A stretch of 64,000 nucleotides of DNA from J095 sp964517605 (GTDB lineage: Bacteria > Chloroflexota > Anaerolineae > 4572-78 > J111), in contig CAZFCE010000009.1 in NCBI GenBank assembly GCA_964517605.1, positions 62,001 to 126,000 on the forward strand. The letters are read 5' to 3'. The notes under the pieces are model-generated. The model saw only the letters and a program-made list of their open reading frames with translations. It did not search any database and was not told the DNA's origin. A program made the translations under genes and the position numbers. Every line of letters starts with the position of its first letter. Position 1 is the stretch's first letter. This document shows positions 52,730 through 62,183 of the stretch, in pieces.

Positions 52730-54280
52730 TTACGGGTAGATAATCCGGTAAACCGCCATATTCTCGCCGCCGGCCTGCGGCGACCACGGCGAATCGGTGG
52801 CAAATTGCCGCGCCAGAGCCGGATTGGCCACAAGCTGCGGATACCACCCCGGAAACGTAACCAGATAATCGGCCCGGCTGGACTGGATAAACTGCCATAG
52901 CGCCGGCTCGTTTCTGATGATGGGGATAACCTGCGGCGTAATCAGCCCGGCCAAATCAATGAGGGGGCGGCGGGTAAAATAGCCAATCGCGCCAATATCG
53001 TGCGCGGCAATGAGCGCATTTGGCGCGGTGTTGGCGTTGAGCCAGCGGGCCGTGGTTACCATTTCCGTTTCAATAAACCGGACATCGCGGGCGTAAGTTT
53101 GCGCCCCAATCACGCTGAATAGCGCCAGCAGCAACCCCAGCGCAGCCACCAGCGCCCGACTCACCACCCGCCGTCCCAATCCGGCGCGGCGCGAGTGGGC
53201 CACCAGCCGGGCCGTGCCCCACACCCCTAACAGCACCACCCACACAATCGCTGGCATCTGGTAGCGGCCATGCTGGTACGTTACCGGCAGCCGCAGCCCA
53301 TACAACAGCAAATAACCAACCCACCACAACCACACCAGCCCCAATTCAAGGCGTCGTTCTTTAAATGTGAGCCAACCCGCGTAACCCAGACCCGGCAGCA
53401 GTAAAATTTGCGGGCCGATAAAAATCACCCGGAACACCCCCTGCACCGTTTCAACCGGACGGCCAAAACCGCCAAACAGCCGCCACCACAGTGGAAAATT
53501 GTTTAAAACCTGGGCGTATTCGGCCTGTTTGGCATAAAACGTGGTGGGAAAAGGCCGTCCGGTGAGCCGCAAATGAAACCACACATACGGCAACAGCAGC
53601 AACGCCGCGCCTGCCGTCAACGCCAACTCGCGCCCTACCAACCCGCCAAAGCCAGGCCGATGGGCTTGCCGCCAGCGCCACGCCAAATCCAGCCCCACCA
53701 GCCCCACCAGCCCCAAACCTTCGGGCCGGGTGAGGATGAGCAGCCCGCCCAGCAGTCCCACCCCCGCCGCCTGCCGCCAACTCAACGCCGGTGGATTGGC
53801 CGCCAGGTAACGTTCAACCAGCGCCAGCGCCAGCCAGCCAAACAGCAGCGTTTCCATGCCGGACACCGCCGCCCAAACCAGATGCCACTCGAACAGGCAA
53901 AACAACCCAACCCACACCCCAAGGCCGGGCCGGTCGGAGAAAAGGCGGCCCGCCAGCCGGTACGCCGTCCAGCCGGTTAATCCCAAAAATAAAATGCCCA
54001 GGCCGTATGTCCACGGTTTAAAGGGCAGCCCCAACCAGTAACCCGCGCTCAGCAACAGTGTCCACAGCGGCGCGGTGGAACCGGCGCTGGGTGTACCTGG
54101 CACAAAAGCCAGTTGGCCCACCTCGGCCAGGTTGCGGGCGTAAGTTTGGTGAATCCAGGCGTCGTCCAGCGGAAAGCCCAGGTAACCGTAGCCCCAGGCC
54201 GATACCGCCAGATAGAACAGGCCCACCGCCGTGGCCAGTCCCACCCAAATTACCAGCAAATCCCAAACGCGACGGGTCAT
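52730..54280 (-). CDS. GT-C-like membrane glycosyltransferase
   Basis: A 516-aa protein with about 11 helices. The first outer loop is 'FPLDDAWIHQTYARNLAEVGQLAFVPG', a GT-C-type DD motif with 'SAGSTAPLWTLLLS'. The C-terminal soluble part ('TARWLNANTAPNALIAAHDIGAIGYFTRRPLIDLAGL') is a short domain also present in the 19580 protein. It overlaps the upstream gene by 4 nt and is the last gene of the operon. Confidence 0.8.
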   Translation of the reverse strand: MTRRVWDLLVIWVGLATAVGLFYLAVSAWGYGYLGFPLDDAWIHQTYARNLAEVGQLAFVPGTPSAGSTAPLWTLLLSAGYWLGLPFKPWTYGLGILFLGLTGWTAYRLAGRLFSDRPGLGVWVGLFCLFEWHLVWAAVSGMETLLFGWLALALVERYLAANPPALSWRQAAGVGLLGGLLILTRPEGLGLVGLVGLDLAWRWRQAHRPGFGGLVGRELALTAGAALLLLPYVWFHLRLTGRPFPTTFYAKQAEYAQVLNNFPLWWRLFGGFGRPVETVQGVFRVIFIGPQILLLPGLGYAGWLTFKERRLELGLVWLWWVGYLLLYGLRLPVTYQHGRYQMPAIVWVVLLGVWGTARLVAHSRRAGLGRRVVSRALVAALGLLLALFSVIGAQTYARDVRFIETEMVTTARWLNANTAPNALIAAHDIGAIGYFTRRPLIDLAGLITPQVIPIIRNEPALWQFIQSSRADYLVTFPGWYPQLVANPALARQFATDSPWSPQAGGENMAVYRIIYP

Positions 54281-55839
54281 GGCTGCGGCTCCAACTCAAA
54301 TACATAAATCGAATTATCAAACGTGTGCGCCAGTTTCAAGCCAACCTGCGCCGCCGGATTGGCGTACACCTCGGCCAACGGCGCGGGCCGGTTGGCATCG
54401 AGCACCAACAGCGTGGCCCCGTACTGCCGGGCCGCCTGCCGGGTAACGGCCAAATTTTCGTTGGGCACCACCACGCTCGGCCCGCCGCCGTGGTAGCGAT
54501 AGGCCGGCGGGTTGCCAATCATCACCACCGCGCCGGGATGGTGCGCCGCCACCCAGGCGGCAATTGCCGGGTAGGCGGCATCGGCGCTGTTCCAGGCGTT
54601 GTTTTTTAGCACGCGCGGGTAATACACAACCCCGCTCAACCCCACCGCCAGCGCCAGCAATCCCACCGCAAACACCTGCCGGGCGGTTTGAGCGCGCCAG
54701 TTGCGCCGCCGCATGGCCAGCCACGTCACCGCCGCGTCCAGCCCCACCGCCGCTGCGCCATCAATTAAGGGCAGCAGCGCCGCCCCGGAGTGAAACAGCC
54801 CACCCCGCGCACCCGGAAAAGCAAACACCAGCGTCATTACCCCAAACAACAGCAGGGCGTACCACGCGCTTAGTTGCACCAGCGGCAGCCGGCGCAGCCG
54901 CCAACCGCCCACCGCCGCCAGCGGCAGCAAAACAACCATGCCCCACACCGCCAGCACCGTTTGCAAATTGACGGTGAACGCCCACCAGCGCCCGGCCAGC
55001 GCCGGCCCCAGCCCGCCGGCCAAAAAAGTACGGGCCGACAACTCCCGGCCGTAGCTGAATAACTCATCGTAATTGGCCAGCCAGATGGCTTGCGCCCCGG
55101 CGGCGGGCAGCGGCGTTCCCGCCACCAGCCAGTTGCGGCCAAACCAGGGCAGCATCACCAGCAGGTAGCCGATAAACGGCCAAATAATTAATTGTGAATG
55201 GTGAATAGCGAATGGCGAATGGCGAATAAACTTCCAGCCGCTAAACAGCAGAATGGCCGCCACCAGCAGCGCGCCATCGGCGCGGGCCAGGTGAGCCAGA
55301 CCGGCGCACATGCCACTCAAAAACAGCGCTCCGGCGCGGCGATTCGCCGTTCCGTGCCCGGCCAGCAGCAGCGCCAGCGAACCGGTTACGCCAAACAGGG
55401 CAAAGTTATCAATGGCCGTCCAGTAGGGCATGTAAAAACCGCTAAAAATGGCCAGCAATCCGGCCAGCCAGCCGTGCCAGCGGCGTCCGCCCAAAGCCGT
55501 GGCCGCATAAAACCCCAGCGGAGCCAGCCCCGCCGACATCAAGATAAACCCCAACTGCGCCGCCCGATACGTTTGGCCGCCCGCCAGCATGCCCGCCGCC
55601 GCCAAAATTGAGGTAAGCGGCATCCAGTAGAGATGGCTGGGCTGCGGCAGCGCGCTAAATTGCCCCAGGTAGTTCCAGGCAAAATCCTCAACAAAGCCGC
55701 GCCCCTGCGCCAGATTGAGCGCCGTTACATAATAATAAGCGGCATCCATATAATTGGGCTGTTGCTGCGGCCAGGCAGCCAGCCCGCGCACCAGCAGCGC
55801 CAGCGCAAAAATAAGCCAGTAATCGCGTTTAAGGTTCAC
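54277..55839 (-). CDS. GT39-like membrane glycosyltransferase with in-frame heptamer repeat
   Basis: A 520-aa polytopic protein. The N-terminal loop holds 'YMDAAYYYVTALNLAQGRGFVEDF' and 'YWMPLTSILAAAGM', typical of ArnT/PMT-like GT-C enzymes. A heptanucleotide repeat (55192-55226) is translated in frame as part of 'KFIRHSPFAIHHSQLIIW', in a loop between helices. It overlaps the 55829 gene by 11 nt. Confidence 0.8.
   Translation of the reverse strand: MNLKRDYWLIFALALLVRGLAAWPQQQPNYMDAAYYYVTALNLAQGRGFVEDFAWNYLGQFSALPQPSHLYWMPLTSILAAAGMLAGGQTYRAAQLGFILMSAGLAPLGFYAATALGGRRWHGWLAGLLAIFSGFYMPYWTAIDNFALFGVTGSLALLLAGHGTANRRAGALFLSGMCAGLAHLARADGALLVAAILLFSGWKFIRHSPFAIHHSQLIIWPFIGYLLVMLPWFGRNWLVAGTPLPAAGAQAIWLANYDELFSYGRELSARTFLAGGLGPALAGRWWAFTVNLQTVLAVWGMVVLLPLAAVGGWRLRRLPLVQLSAWYALLLFGVMTLVFAFPGARGGLFHSGAALLPLIDGAAAVGLDAAVTWLAMRRRNWRAQTARQVFAVGLLALAVGLSGVVYYPRVLKNNAWNSADAAYPAIAAWVAAHHPGAVVMIGNPPAYRYHGGGPSVVVPNENLAVTRQAARQYGATLLVLDANRPAPLAEVYANPAAQVGLKLAHTFDNSIYVFELEPQP
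55192..55226. repeat. intragenic heptanucleotide repeat, 5 units
   Basis: TTGTGAA, TGGTGAA, TAGCGAA, TGGCGAA, TGGCGAA, preceded by AATTAA. It lies inside a coding sequence without breaking the frame. Confidence 0.85.
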
Positions 55840-57895
55840 AAGCCTCCGGGTGTTGGCGGCATAATTGGATTAATTTTTCCTGCACCGGCGCGGTTTGCGG
55901 CAGCAGCGCCAGCAATCGCCGGTACGCCTGCCCGGCCCGCCCAAAATCTCCGGCGGATTCCAACGCCTGCCCTTCGGCCAGGGTAAGGCCGGCGAGCAAC
56001 CGGGCCAGGTACACCGGCTGCAAACAGGGCAACACATCGGCGGGCAATGGCCGCCGACGCGCCACTTCGGTGGCGTAACGGCTGTCGCCGGGCTGGCTCT
56101 GGTTAACCAGCCGGTTAAACTCGGCCTCAAGCTGAGCCACGGTTGGCGGCGCACCGGCGGCTAACGCCTGCGCGGCAACGCGGTCAACATCGTCAATGGC
56201 CTGGTAATGCGCGGCGGCAGCCGCCGCCTGGCCGGTTTGAGCCAGATAGTTGCCCAAATTGAGCCGGTACTGCAACCGGCCCGGCTCAAGCTGGTAGGCC
56301 CGCTCCATGTGGCGAATGGCCGCGCCGGAATCGCCCTCGGCCCACAACAGGCAGGCCAGATTGGCGTGGTCAATAGCCAGCCGCTCCACCACCGCCAGCG
56401 CGCTCTGGTACAAAGCGATGGCCTGCCGGCGGGCCGCCGGATTTTCGGCGGATTGCATCCCCAGGGCAAAGGCCAGTTGTCGCTGCAAAAAGGGGTTGTC
56501 CGGCCACTGCGATTGAGCCACGGCCAGTTTTTCCGCCGCCGCCGGCCAATCATCCTGATAAGCCGCCGCCACCGCCAGATTGTACACCTTGATGTTTTGC
56601 CCGGCGCGCCAGCCCAAACCAAACACCACCGCCAGCGCCAGCAGCGCCAGCGCCGCCGCCCGGCGTCCCCACGTTTTGCCCGGCGATAGCTGGCCCACCA
56701 CCAGCCCGGCCAACACCGCCACCAGCGCCATAATCGCCGGGAATTTTAGCTGCGAATCAACCAGGTTATGCGCGGCAAAACCGGCCAAACTGGCCGCGCC
56801 CGCCGCCGCCAGCCGGTTAGCCGGCTGGTTGCGGCCAAAATTGGCCCAACCCAGGTTTAGCCCCGCCAGCAACAACCAGCCCACCGCCAGCACGCCCGCC
56901 AGCCCGGTTTCGGCCAGCAAGGTGAGGTACAGGTTGTGGGCATCGGGCCAAATCTGGTCAAGCGTGGGTTGGTTTTGCAGCAACTCCTGCCCCAGCGTGC
57001 CCGGCCCGGAACCGAGCAGCGGATGCTGCCGCCAGGTAATCAACGCGCCGGTCATAACCTGCTGCCGTATATCCAGGCCGCTGGTTGCGCCCCGCCAGTT
57101 AAGGCTGATGGCAATCAGCGCCGCCGCCAATAGCAGCGCCGCCGCTGCCGCGCCCCACCGGAATAATTTGGGCCGGGCCGTGGACATCCCCGGCAAAAGC
57201 GCCACCGCAAACAGGCCGCCGCCCACCGCCAGCGCCAGCGCGCCGCCCCGCGATTGGGTGAGCAGCGCCGCCGCCGCCAGCAGCGCCAGCCCAATTGCCA
57301 GCGCCACCCGGCCCACCGGGTTTTTAACCGCCGTTAATTTATACATCACCAGCGGGGCGACCAGCGCCAAAAAACTGGCCATGGTGTTAGGGTTGCCCAA
57401 CACCGACAGCCGGGGCAACTCCGCCGCCGCGCCCGCATCGGTAAACCACCACCACAGTTGCAGCCCGGCCAGCGCCAGCACCAGCCCGCTCACCAGCATG
57501 ATGGCGTTAACCATCAACTCGGCCAGCCAACGGCGGCGGCCCAAATCGGCGGCCATATAAAAAAAGTAGATGTAAGTAAACCAGAACACCAGCGTTTCGA
57601 GGCTGTACTCCAAATTGACGGAAAACGCGCCGGCCAGCAGCCACGCGCCCGCCAGCGCCAGCAGCGGCCCATCGACTGGCGTGCGGGGAAGCTGCGCCTG
57701 CCACAACCCGCGCCATGCCAACCACACCGCCGCCAAGCCCGTGACTAAAACAAGGGTGTTGCGCCGCCAAACGTAATCGTAAATGCCCTGCGCGGTCTGC
57801 CCGCCGATAAAGGTGTAATACACCCAAAACAGCAGCAGCCCAAGCTGAATGGCGGTAATCACCACCGGCGAGGCCGTGGACAAACGCCGGCTCAT
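55829..57895 (-). CDS. O-antigen-ligase-like membrane protein with TPR tail (1)
   Basis: A 688-aa protein. About 12 helices form a Wzy/WaaL-type region with the conserved outer loop 'HPLLGSGPGTLGQELLQNQP' and 'DAHNLYLTLLAETGLAGVLA' (the His/Asn pattern of O-antigen ligases). The last 240 residues are TPR-like helices ('AEKLAVAQSQWPDNPFLQRQLA', 'HMERAYQLEPGRLQYRLNLGNYLAQTGQ'). It could polymerise or ligate surface glycans. It is paralogous to its neighbour and overlaps it by 4 nt. Confidence 0.85.
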   Translation of the reverse strand: MSRRLSTASPVVITAIQLGLLLFWVYYTFIGGQTAQGIYDYVWRRNTLVLVTGLAAVWLAWRGLWQAQLPRTPVDGPLLALAGAWLLAGAFSVNLEYSLETLVFWFTYIYFFYMAADLGRRRWLAELMVNAIMLVSGLVLALAGLQLWWWFTDAGAAAELPRLSVLGNPNTMASFLALVAPLVMYKLTAVKNPVGRVALAIGLALLAAAALLTQSRGGALALAVGGGLFAVALLPGMSTARPKLFRWGAAAAALLLAAALIAISLNWRGATSGLDIRQQVMTGALITWRQHPLLGSGPGTLGQELLQNQPTLDQIWPDAHNLYLTLLAETGLAGVLAVGWLLLAGLNLGWANFGRNQPANRLAAAGAASLAGFAAHNLVDSQLKFPAIMALVAVLAGLVVGQLSPGKTWGRRAAALALLALAVVFGLGWRAGQNIKVYNLAVAAAYQDDWPAAAEKLAVAQSQWPDNPFLQRQLAFALGMQSAENPAARRQAIALYQSALAVVERLAIDHANLACLLWAEGDSGAAIRHMERAYQLEPGRLQYRLNLGNYLAQTGQAAAAAAHYQAIDDVDRVAAQALAAGAPPTVAQLEAEFNRLVNQSQPGDSRYATEVARRRPLPADVLPCLQPVYLARLLAGLTLAEGQALESAGDFGRAGQAYRRLLALLPQTAPVQEKLIQLCRQHPEACEP

Positions 57896-60159
57896 GGGCG
57901 GGCCCCCGGTTTGGGGAAAAAACTGTCCTGCCCGGCCATCAATTTATAAATTGAGGCGGCCTGGTCGGGTTGACCGGCGGCACCGTACAATCGGATTAAT
58001 GCCAGCGCCGGTTTGATTTGCGCGGCTCCGGCGGCCCGGATTAACTGCGGCGACAGGTCATTGCCGCCCAAACGGCCGTAAATAATCACCTCTATACTTT
58101 CCGGCTGAGCAAAAACCAGCGCCTGCCGGTACGCGGCCTGAGCCGCCACCGGATTACCCTGCCGTTCATACAACCGGCCCATTTGGTAATAGGCCTGCCC
58201 ATCGCCCTGAAACACAGCGGTTTTTAACGCCGATTCCGTGGCCGCCGGGTCGTCATCAGTTTCCCGGCGAACCTGTTCGATGGCGGCGGCAAGCTGCCGG
58301 TTGCCGGCGGCGGCCACAAAACCGGGCCAACGGGCCGCGCGTCCCGGCGACGCCAACCAAAACCCCGACGCCGCCATATCCGGCCACAGCCGCAACGCCT
58401 GCCCGTAGGCCGCCCCGGCCTGCTCCCAATGGCCCTGCTGCTCGTAAAAATAGCCCAAATTTAGCGCGTACTGGGGATTGGCCTCGGCTTGCAGGCTGCG
58501 GGTGAGCCAGTCCACCGCTTCGGCTGGCTGGCCGTTTTGCCACAACAACCCGGCCAGGTTGGCCGAGTTTAACCCCCAAATTGGCTCTTGCGCCAAACCC
58601 TGCTGGTAATAAGCGATGGCCGCCCGGAGCGCCGCCGGCTGCCCGGCGGTCCCCGCCAGCCGGGCCTGGAGCAGCCCCAGCCGGAACGCCCGCAGCGCCA
58701 GCGCCGGGTCCAGCCGGTAGGCTTGCTCGGCCTGGGCAATGGCGGCGGGCAAATCGCCGGCGCGTTCACGCCGAAAGCTGGCCTCGGCGTGCCAATCGGC
58801 GCGGGCCACCCAACCCCACGCCGCCAGGCCCAACAACAGCGCCGCCGCCGCCAGATACGCCGGAACGGTTTTGAGCCGGCTGGGGCGATCAACCTTTAAC
58901 GGCGCAACCACCGCCGCCAGCAACGCCATCATTATTAAAATATTGGGCGTGGCGGCGTAACAATCGGCCAGCAGTTGCACCGCCAGCCCCACCAGCGTGG
59001 CCCCCAGGCCAATCAGCCGGATTTTAGCCGCCGGTTCGGCCAGTTGCCGCCAGTGAGCGGCCCAACTCCGGGCCGCCTGCCAGTAAAGATAAGCCCCCGC
59101 CGCCAGCCCCGCCAGCCCCAGCTCGGCGGCGGTGTTGAGGTAAAGGTTGTGGGCCGACCCGATTTGCTGGCGCGGCAGCGCGGCCTCGTTGAGGCGCAGC
59201 AGCGCCCGGCCAAAATTGCCCGGCCCCACGCCCGTAAGCCAGTTTGCTTTAAAAATGCGTAGCGCCGTTGCCCACAGCGTAAACCTGAAGTCAATACTAT
59301 CGGGGCGATCGGCCACGGCCCAATACGCCCAGCCGCCGGTTAACAGCAACACCGCCAAAAGCAGCAGCAGCGCCGCCGCCTGCTCGCGCCGCTTCAAACC
59401 GATCCATTTTTGCCGCCACGCCACGCCGCGCGGCGCTACCGCCAGCCAGCCCGCCAGCAACAACAGCAGCGATACCGCCGTACCAACCAGTCCGGTGCGA
59501 GAAAAAGCCAGCAACAGCACCACTACCGCCAGCGCCAGCACCACCAACAATGCGCGGCGATTAGCATCGCGGCGGGGCAGGCTTAGCCACAGGGCCGCCG
59601 CCGGGGTAATCAACAACGACAGGTAATTGGCCAGCGGCGTTGAGCCGTTCAGCGTAATGTTTAACCGGTACATTACCGGCGGAATGGGGTTACGCCAGCC
59701 GCCCACCGCCAGCCAGCCCGGCGAAAACGGCCCCGCGCCTACATACCAGGCGGCAAACTCGGCCAGACCCACCAGACAAACCACCGCCGCCGCCATATAA
59801 AACGCCCACACCAGTTTGGCCGCGCCGCCGCGCCGGGCCACATCCACCAGCAAATAAAAAGCCAGCACGTGCGAGAGCGATAGCCACAACGCCTCAAAAC
59901 TGAAGCGCGGCGACTGCCCCAACACCGCACCGGCCAATCCCGCAAGCAAATACAGCCCCCAGGCCGCATCGAGCGGAGTGCGCGGCAGGCCGTGGCCCTG
60001 TTTTAGCCGCACCGCCAGCCAGCCGCCCAGCAACCCGGTCACAACAATCTGGTTGGTTACGCGCAAAAATAAATTGAGCTGGCTGTAAAACGTGCCGCCA
60101 ATAAACGTAAAATAAACCACAATGGCCAACAGCAAAAAATCGCGGGGAGTGAGTTTCAT
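57892..60159 (-). CDS. O-antigen-ligase-like membrane protein with TPR tail (2)
   Basis: A 755-aa paralogue of the 55829 protein. The ligase region has 'NWLTGVGPGNFGRALLRLNE' and 'SAHNLYLNTAAELGLAGLAA'. The TPR tail is longer ('AIAQAEQAYRLDPALALRAFRLGLLQARL', 'QYALNLGYFYEQQGHWEQAGAAYGQALRL', 'YYQMGRLYERQGNPVAAQAAYRQAL'). It overlaps both neighbours by 4 nt. Confidence 0.85.
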   Translation of the reverse strand: MKLTPRDFLLLAIVVYFTFIGGTFYSQLNLFLRVTNQIVVTGLLGGWLAVRLKQGHGLPRTPLDAAWGLYLLAGLAGAVLGQSPRFSFEALWLSLSHVLAFYLLVDVARRGGAAKLVWAFYMAAAVVCLVGLAEFAAWYVGAGPFSPGWLAVGGWRNPIPPVMYRLNITLNGSTPLANYLSLLITPAAALWLSLPRRDANRRALLVVLALAVVVLLLAFSRTGLVGTAVSLLLLLAGWLAVAPRGVAWRQKWIGLKRREQAAALLLLLAVLLLTGGWAYWAVADRPDSIDFRFTLWATALRIFKANWLTGVGPGNFGRALLRLNEAALPRQQIGSAHNLYLNTAAELGLAGLAAGAYLYWQAARSWAAHWRQLAEPAAKIRLIGLGATLVGLAVQLLADCYAATPNILIMMALLAAVVAPLKVDRPSRLKTVPAYLAAAALLLGLAAWGWVARADWHAEASFRRERAGDLPAAIAQAEQAYRLDPALALRAFRLGLLQARLAGTAGQPAALRAAIAYYQQGLAQEPIWGLNSANLAGLLWQNGQPAEAVDWLTRSLQAEANPQYALNLGYFYEQQGHWEQAGAAYGQALRLWPDMAASGFWLASPGRAARWPGFVAAAGNRQLAAAIEQVRRETDDDPAATESALKTAVFQGDGQAYYQMGRLYERQGNPVAAQAAYRQALVFAQPESIEVIIYGRLGGNDLSPQLIRAAGAAQIKPALALIRLYGAAGQPDQAASIYKLMAGQDSFFPKPGARP

Positions 60160-62183
60160 GGGGTTAACCGGTACAACTGGTACGCCCCGGCAATATCGGC
60201 AATTTGCTCCAGGTGATGTTGCAGCAGCCCGGCCAGCACGGCGTCATCCACCGCGCCGGGTTGCTGGCGGCGCATAAAATCCAGGCCGGCGCGATGAATC
60301 AGCACGTGGGTTACGCCACTAGCCCGCCAGTGTTGGGCAATGGCCCCGGCGTTGCCGTAAAGGTGCACCAAATGCGGAAATTCATCCAGAATGCTGTCGG
60401 GGCGGCAATTACGCCGGCAGTAGTAGCTGCGCGGCTCCCACAAAAACACAACTGTGGCCGATTCCGGCAGCCCGTTAACGGCCTCCAGCGCGGCGTAGTG
60501 CGCTCCCAACCGCGCAGTCAGGTAATCGGCCCGCGATTCCAGGCCGGCCAGGTACGGCAGCGGGTTGAGTTTGAGGGTGATCAGGCTTTGGTCCATCAAC
60601 GTGAGGGCCAACGCCAGCCCCACCGCCATATTCACCACGCGGCTAAGTGAAAATCGGGGCAAATCAAAGGCCGGCAAGCTGCTCCACACCCAGCCGGCCA
60701 CCGGAGCCAGCGCCGCCAGCGCCGGCAGCAGCAAGCGCGATTGCCACAAACTCTGCGACCAGATGACGCCCGCCGTCCACGCCGCAAAGTGAGCCAGCGC
60801 ATACGCCAGCAAAATTTTGGCCGCCGGCGGCGTAGGTCGCCCGGCAAAACGCCGCGACACTCCGGCCCAAATGAGCAGCGGCAAAAACAGCAGCAGCAGC
60901 GGCCCGGTGCGGCCATCCCAAAAATTGGCATCGCGCACGCCCAGCGTGAGCAACCACGGCAGCGCCAGCAGTGTGGCGGGCTGCCAGCCCACGCCCGTGC
61001 CCGCCGCCGCGTACCAGCCGGCGCGAAAGCCATCCCACAAATGACCGCCAAAAATGCCAAACAAAAACGGATACACCGGGTTGCCGGTGAACAGCCAGTT
61101 TTTAAGATACCAGGGCGCGGCTACCAGCGCCGCCGGCAGGGCAAAAACAGCCGCAGCGCGAACAGCGAACAGTGGGCGGCGGGCGGCGTAACCGGCAATG
61201 ATGATAACAATCACCAGTGGCGTAACAAAACTGGTGTACTTTAGCCCCATCGCCAGCCCGGCCAACACCCCGCTCATAATTAATGGCGAATTGTGAACTG
61301 TGAATTGTGAATTGCTGTTGGTTTGTTGATTGGCCCAAATGATAACCCAGTAAACGGCGCTCAACTGATAAAACGCCAGCGCCAGGTCATTGTAGGCCCA
61401 ACCGGCCAGCGTGGCCACCAGCGGCATGCTGGCTAAAATGAGCAGCGCCGGCCAGCCGGCCCGATCGCTTAAAAAACGGCGGGCGGTTAAATAGACCAAT
61501 CCTGCCAGCAAAAAGCCGTAACCGGCGTGCAGCAATTTGGCGGCAACATCGTCGCGCAGGAGCATGGCCCAGGCAAACAGCATTTCCATAAGCGCCGGAA
61601 AACTGAAGTGCGGCACATCGAGGCCGCCAACCACGCGCCCGGCTTCGAGGTACAGTTTGGGGCCGGTGAGGTGGTAAAACAGGCCGTCCCAATCGGTGGG
61701 GGGGAGCAGCGCCGCCAGCAACGCCAGCAGCGCGTAAATCAACAGGTAGAACGCGGCCAACCGGGGCGGGCGCTCCGCCAGCCGCCAGCGCCGCAGCGCC
61801 GGCCAAATCCGGCGGAGTTGGGGCGCAGCCGCCACGGTTAGCATCAACGTGATGGCGTAAGCCGCCAGCCGGTTAAAGCCACCGGCCAGCCCCACCGCCA
61901 GCGCCAGTAATCCCAGCGCGCCCAGCCCCAGCGCCACGCCAAACACCAGCCGCTCGCCGGTGGACAGGCCGGCCAGTCGCAGCCAGGCCAACCCCCACAG
62001 TCCCAGGCCCAACGCCACCAGCAACAACCAACCGGCGACCAGCCCGTCGAGCAGCACGCCGCCCACGGCGGCAGCGGTGGCGGCGGAAAAAGGCTTTTGC
62101 ACCGCAAAAAACGAGGCCAGCACAAAAAACAGCCACACAATAAAGCCTGCCGGCAGCAGCCAGTTTGAGCGGGTGGGAGTCAT
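60156..62183 (-). CDS. GT39-like membrane glycosyltransferase with in-frame heptamer repeat
   Basis: A 675-aa polytopic protein. The loop 'LPPTDWDGLFYHLTGPKLYLEAGRVVGG' fits a GT-C catalytic Asp region, followed by 'HFSFPALMEMLFAW'. A heptamer repeat (61284-61311) is translated as 'NSNSQFTVHNSPLIM' in an inter-helix loop. The C-terminal soluble part contains 'VVFLWEPRSYYCRRNCRPDSILDEF', with a Cys pair. Confidence 0.8.
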   Translation of the reverse strand: MTPTRSNWLLPAGFIVWLFFVLASFFAVQKPFSAATAAAVGGVLLDGLVAGWLLLVALGLGLWGLAWLRLAGLSTGERLVFGVALGLGALGLLALAVGLAGGFNRLAAYAITLMLTVAAAPQLRRIWPALRRWRLAERPPRLAAFYLLIYALLALLAALLPPTDWDGLFYHLTGPKLYLEAGRVVGGLDVPHFSFPALMEMLFAWAMLLRDDVAAKLLHAGYGFLLAGLVYLTARRFLSDRAGWPALLILASMPLVATLAGWAYNDLALAFYQLSAVYWVIIWANQQTNSNSQFTVHNSPLIMSGVLAGLAMGLKYTSFVTPLVIVIIIAGYAARRPLFAVRAAAVFALPAALVAAPWYLKNWLFTGNPVYPFLFGIFGGHLWDGFRAGWYAAAGTGVGWQPATLLALPWLLTLGVRDANFWDGRTGPLLLLFLPLLIWAGVSRRFAGRPTPPAAKILLAYALAHFAAWTAGVIWSQSLWQSRLLLPALAALAPVAGWVWSSLPAFDLPRFSLSRVVNMAVGLALALTLMDQSLITLKLNPLPYLAGLESRADYLTARLGAHYAALEAVNGLPESATVVFLWEPRSYYCRRNCRPDSILDEFPHLVHLYGNAGAIAQHWRASGVTHVLIHRAGLDFMRRQQPGAVDDAVLAGLLQHHLEQIADIAGAYQLYRLTP
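61284..61311. repeat. intragenic heptanucleotide repeat, 4 units
   Basis: TGGCGAA, TTGTGAA, CTGTGAA, TTGTGAA, preceded by AATTAA as in the copy at 55192. Confidence 0.85.
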
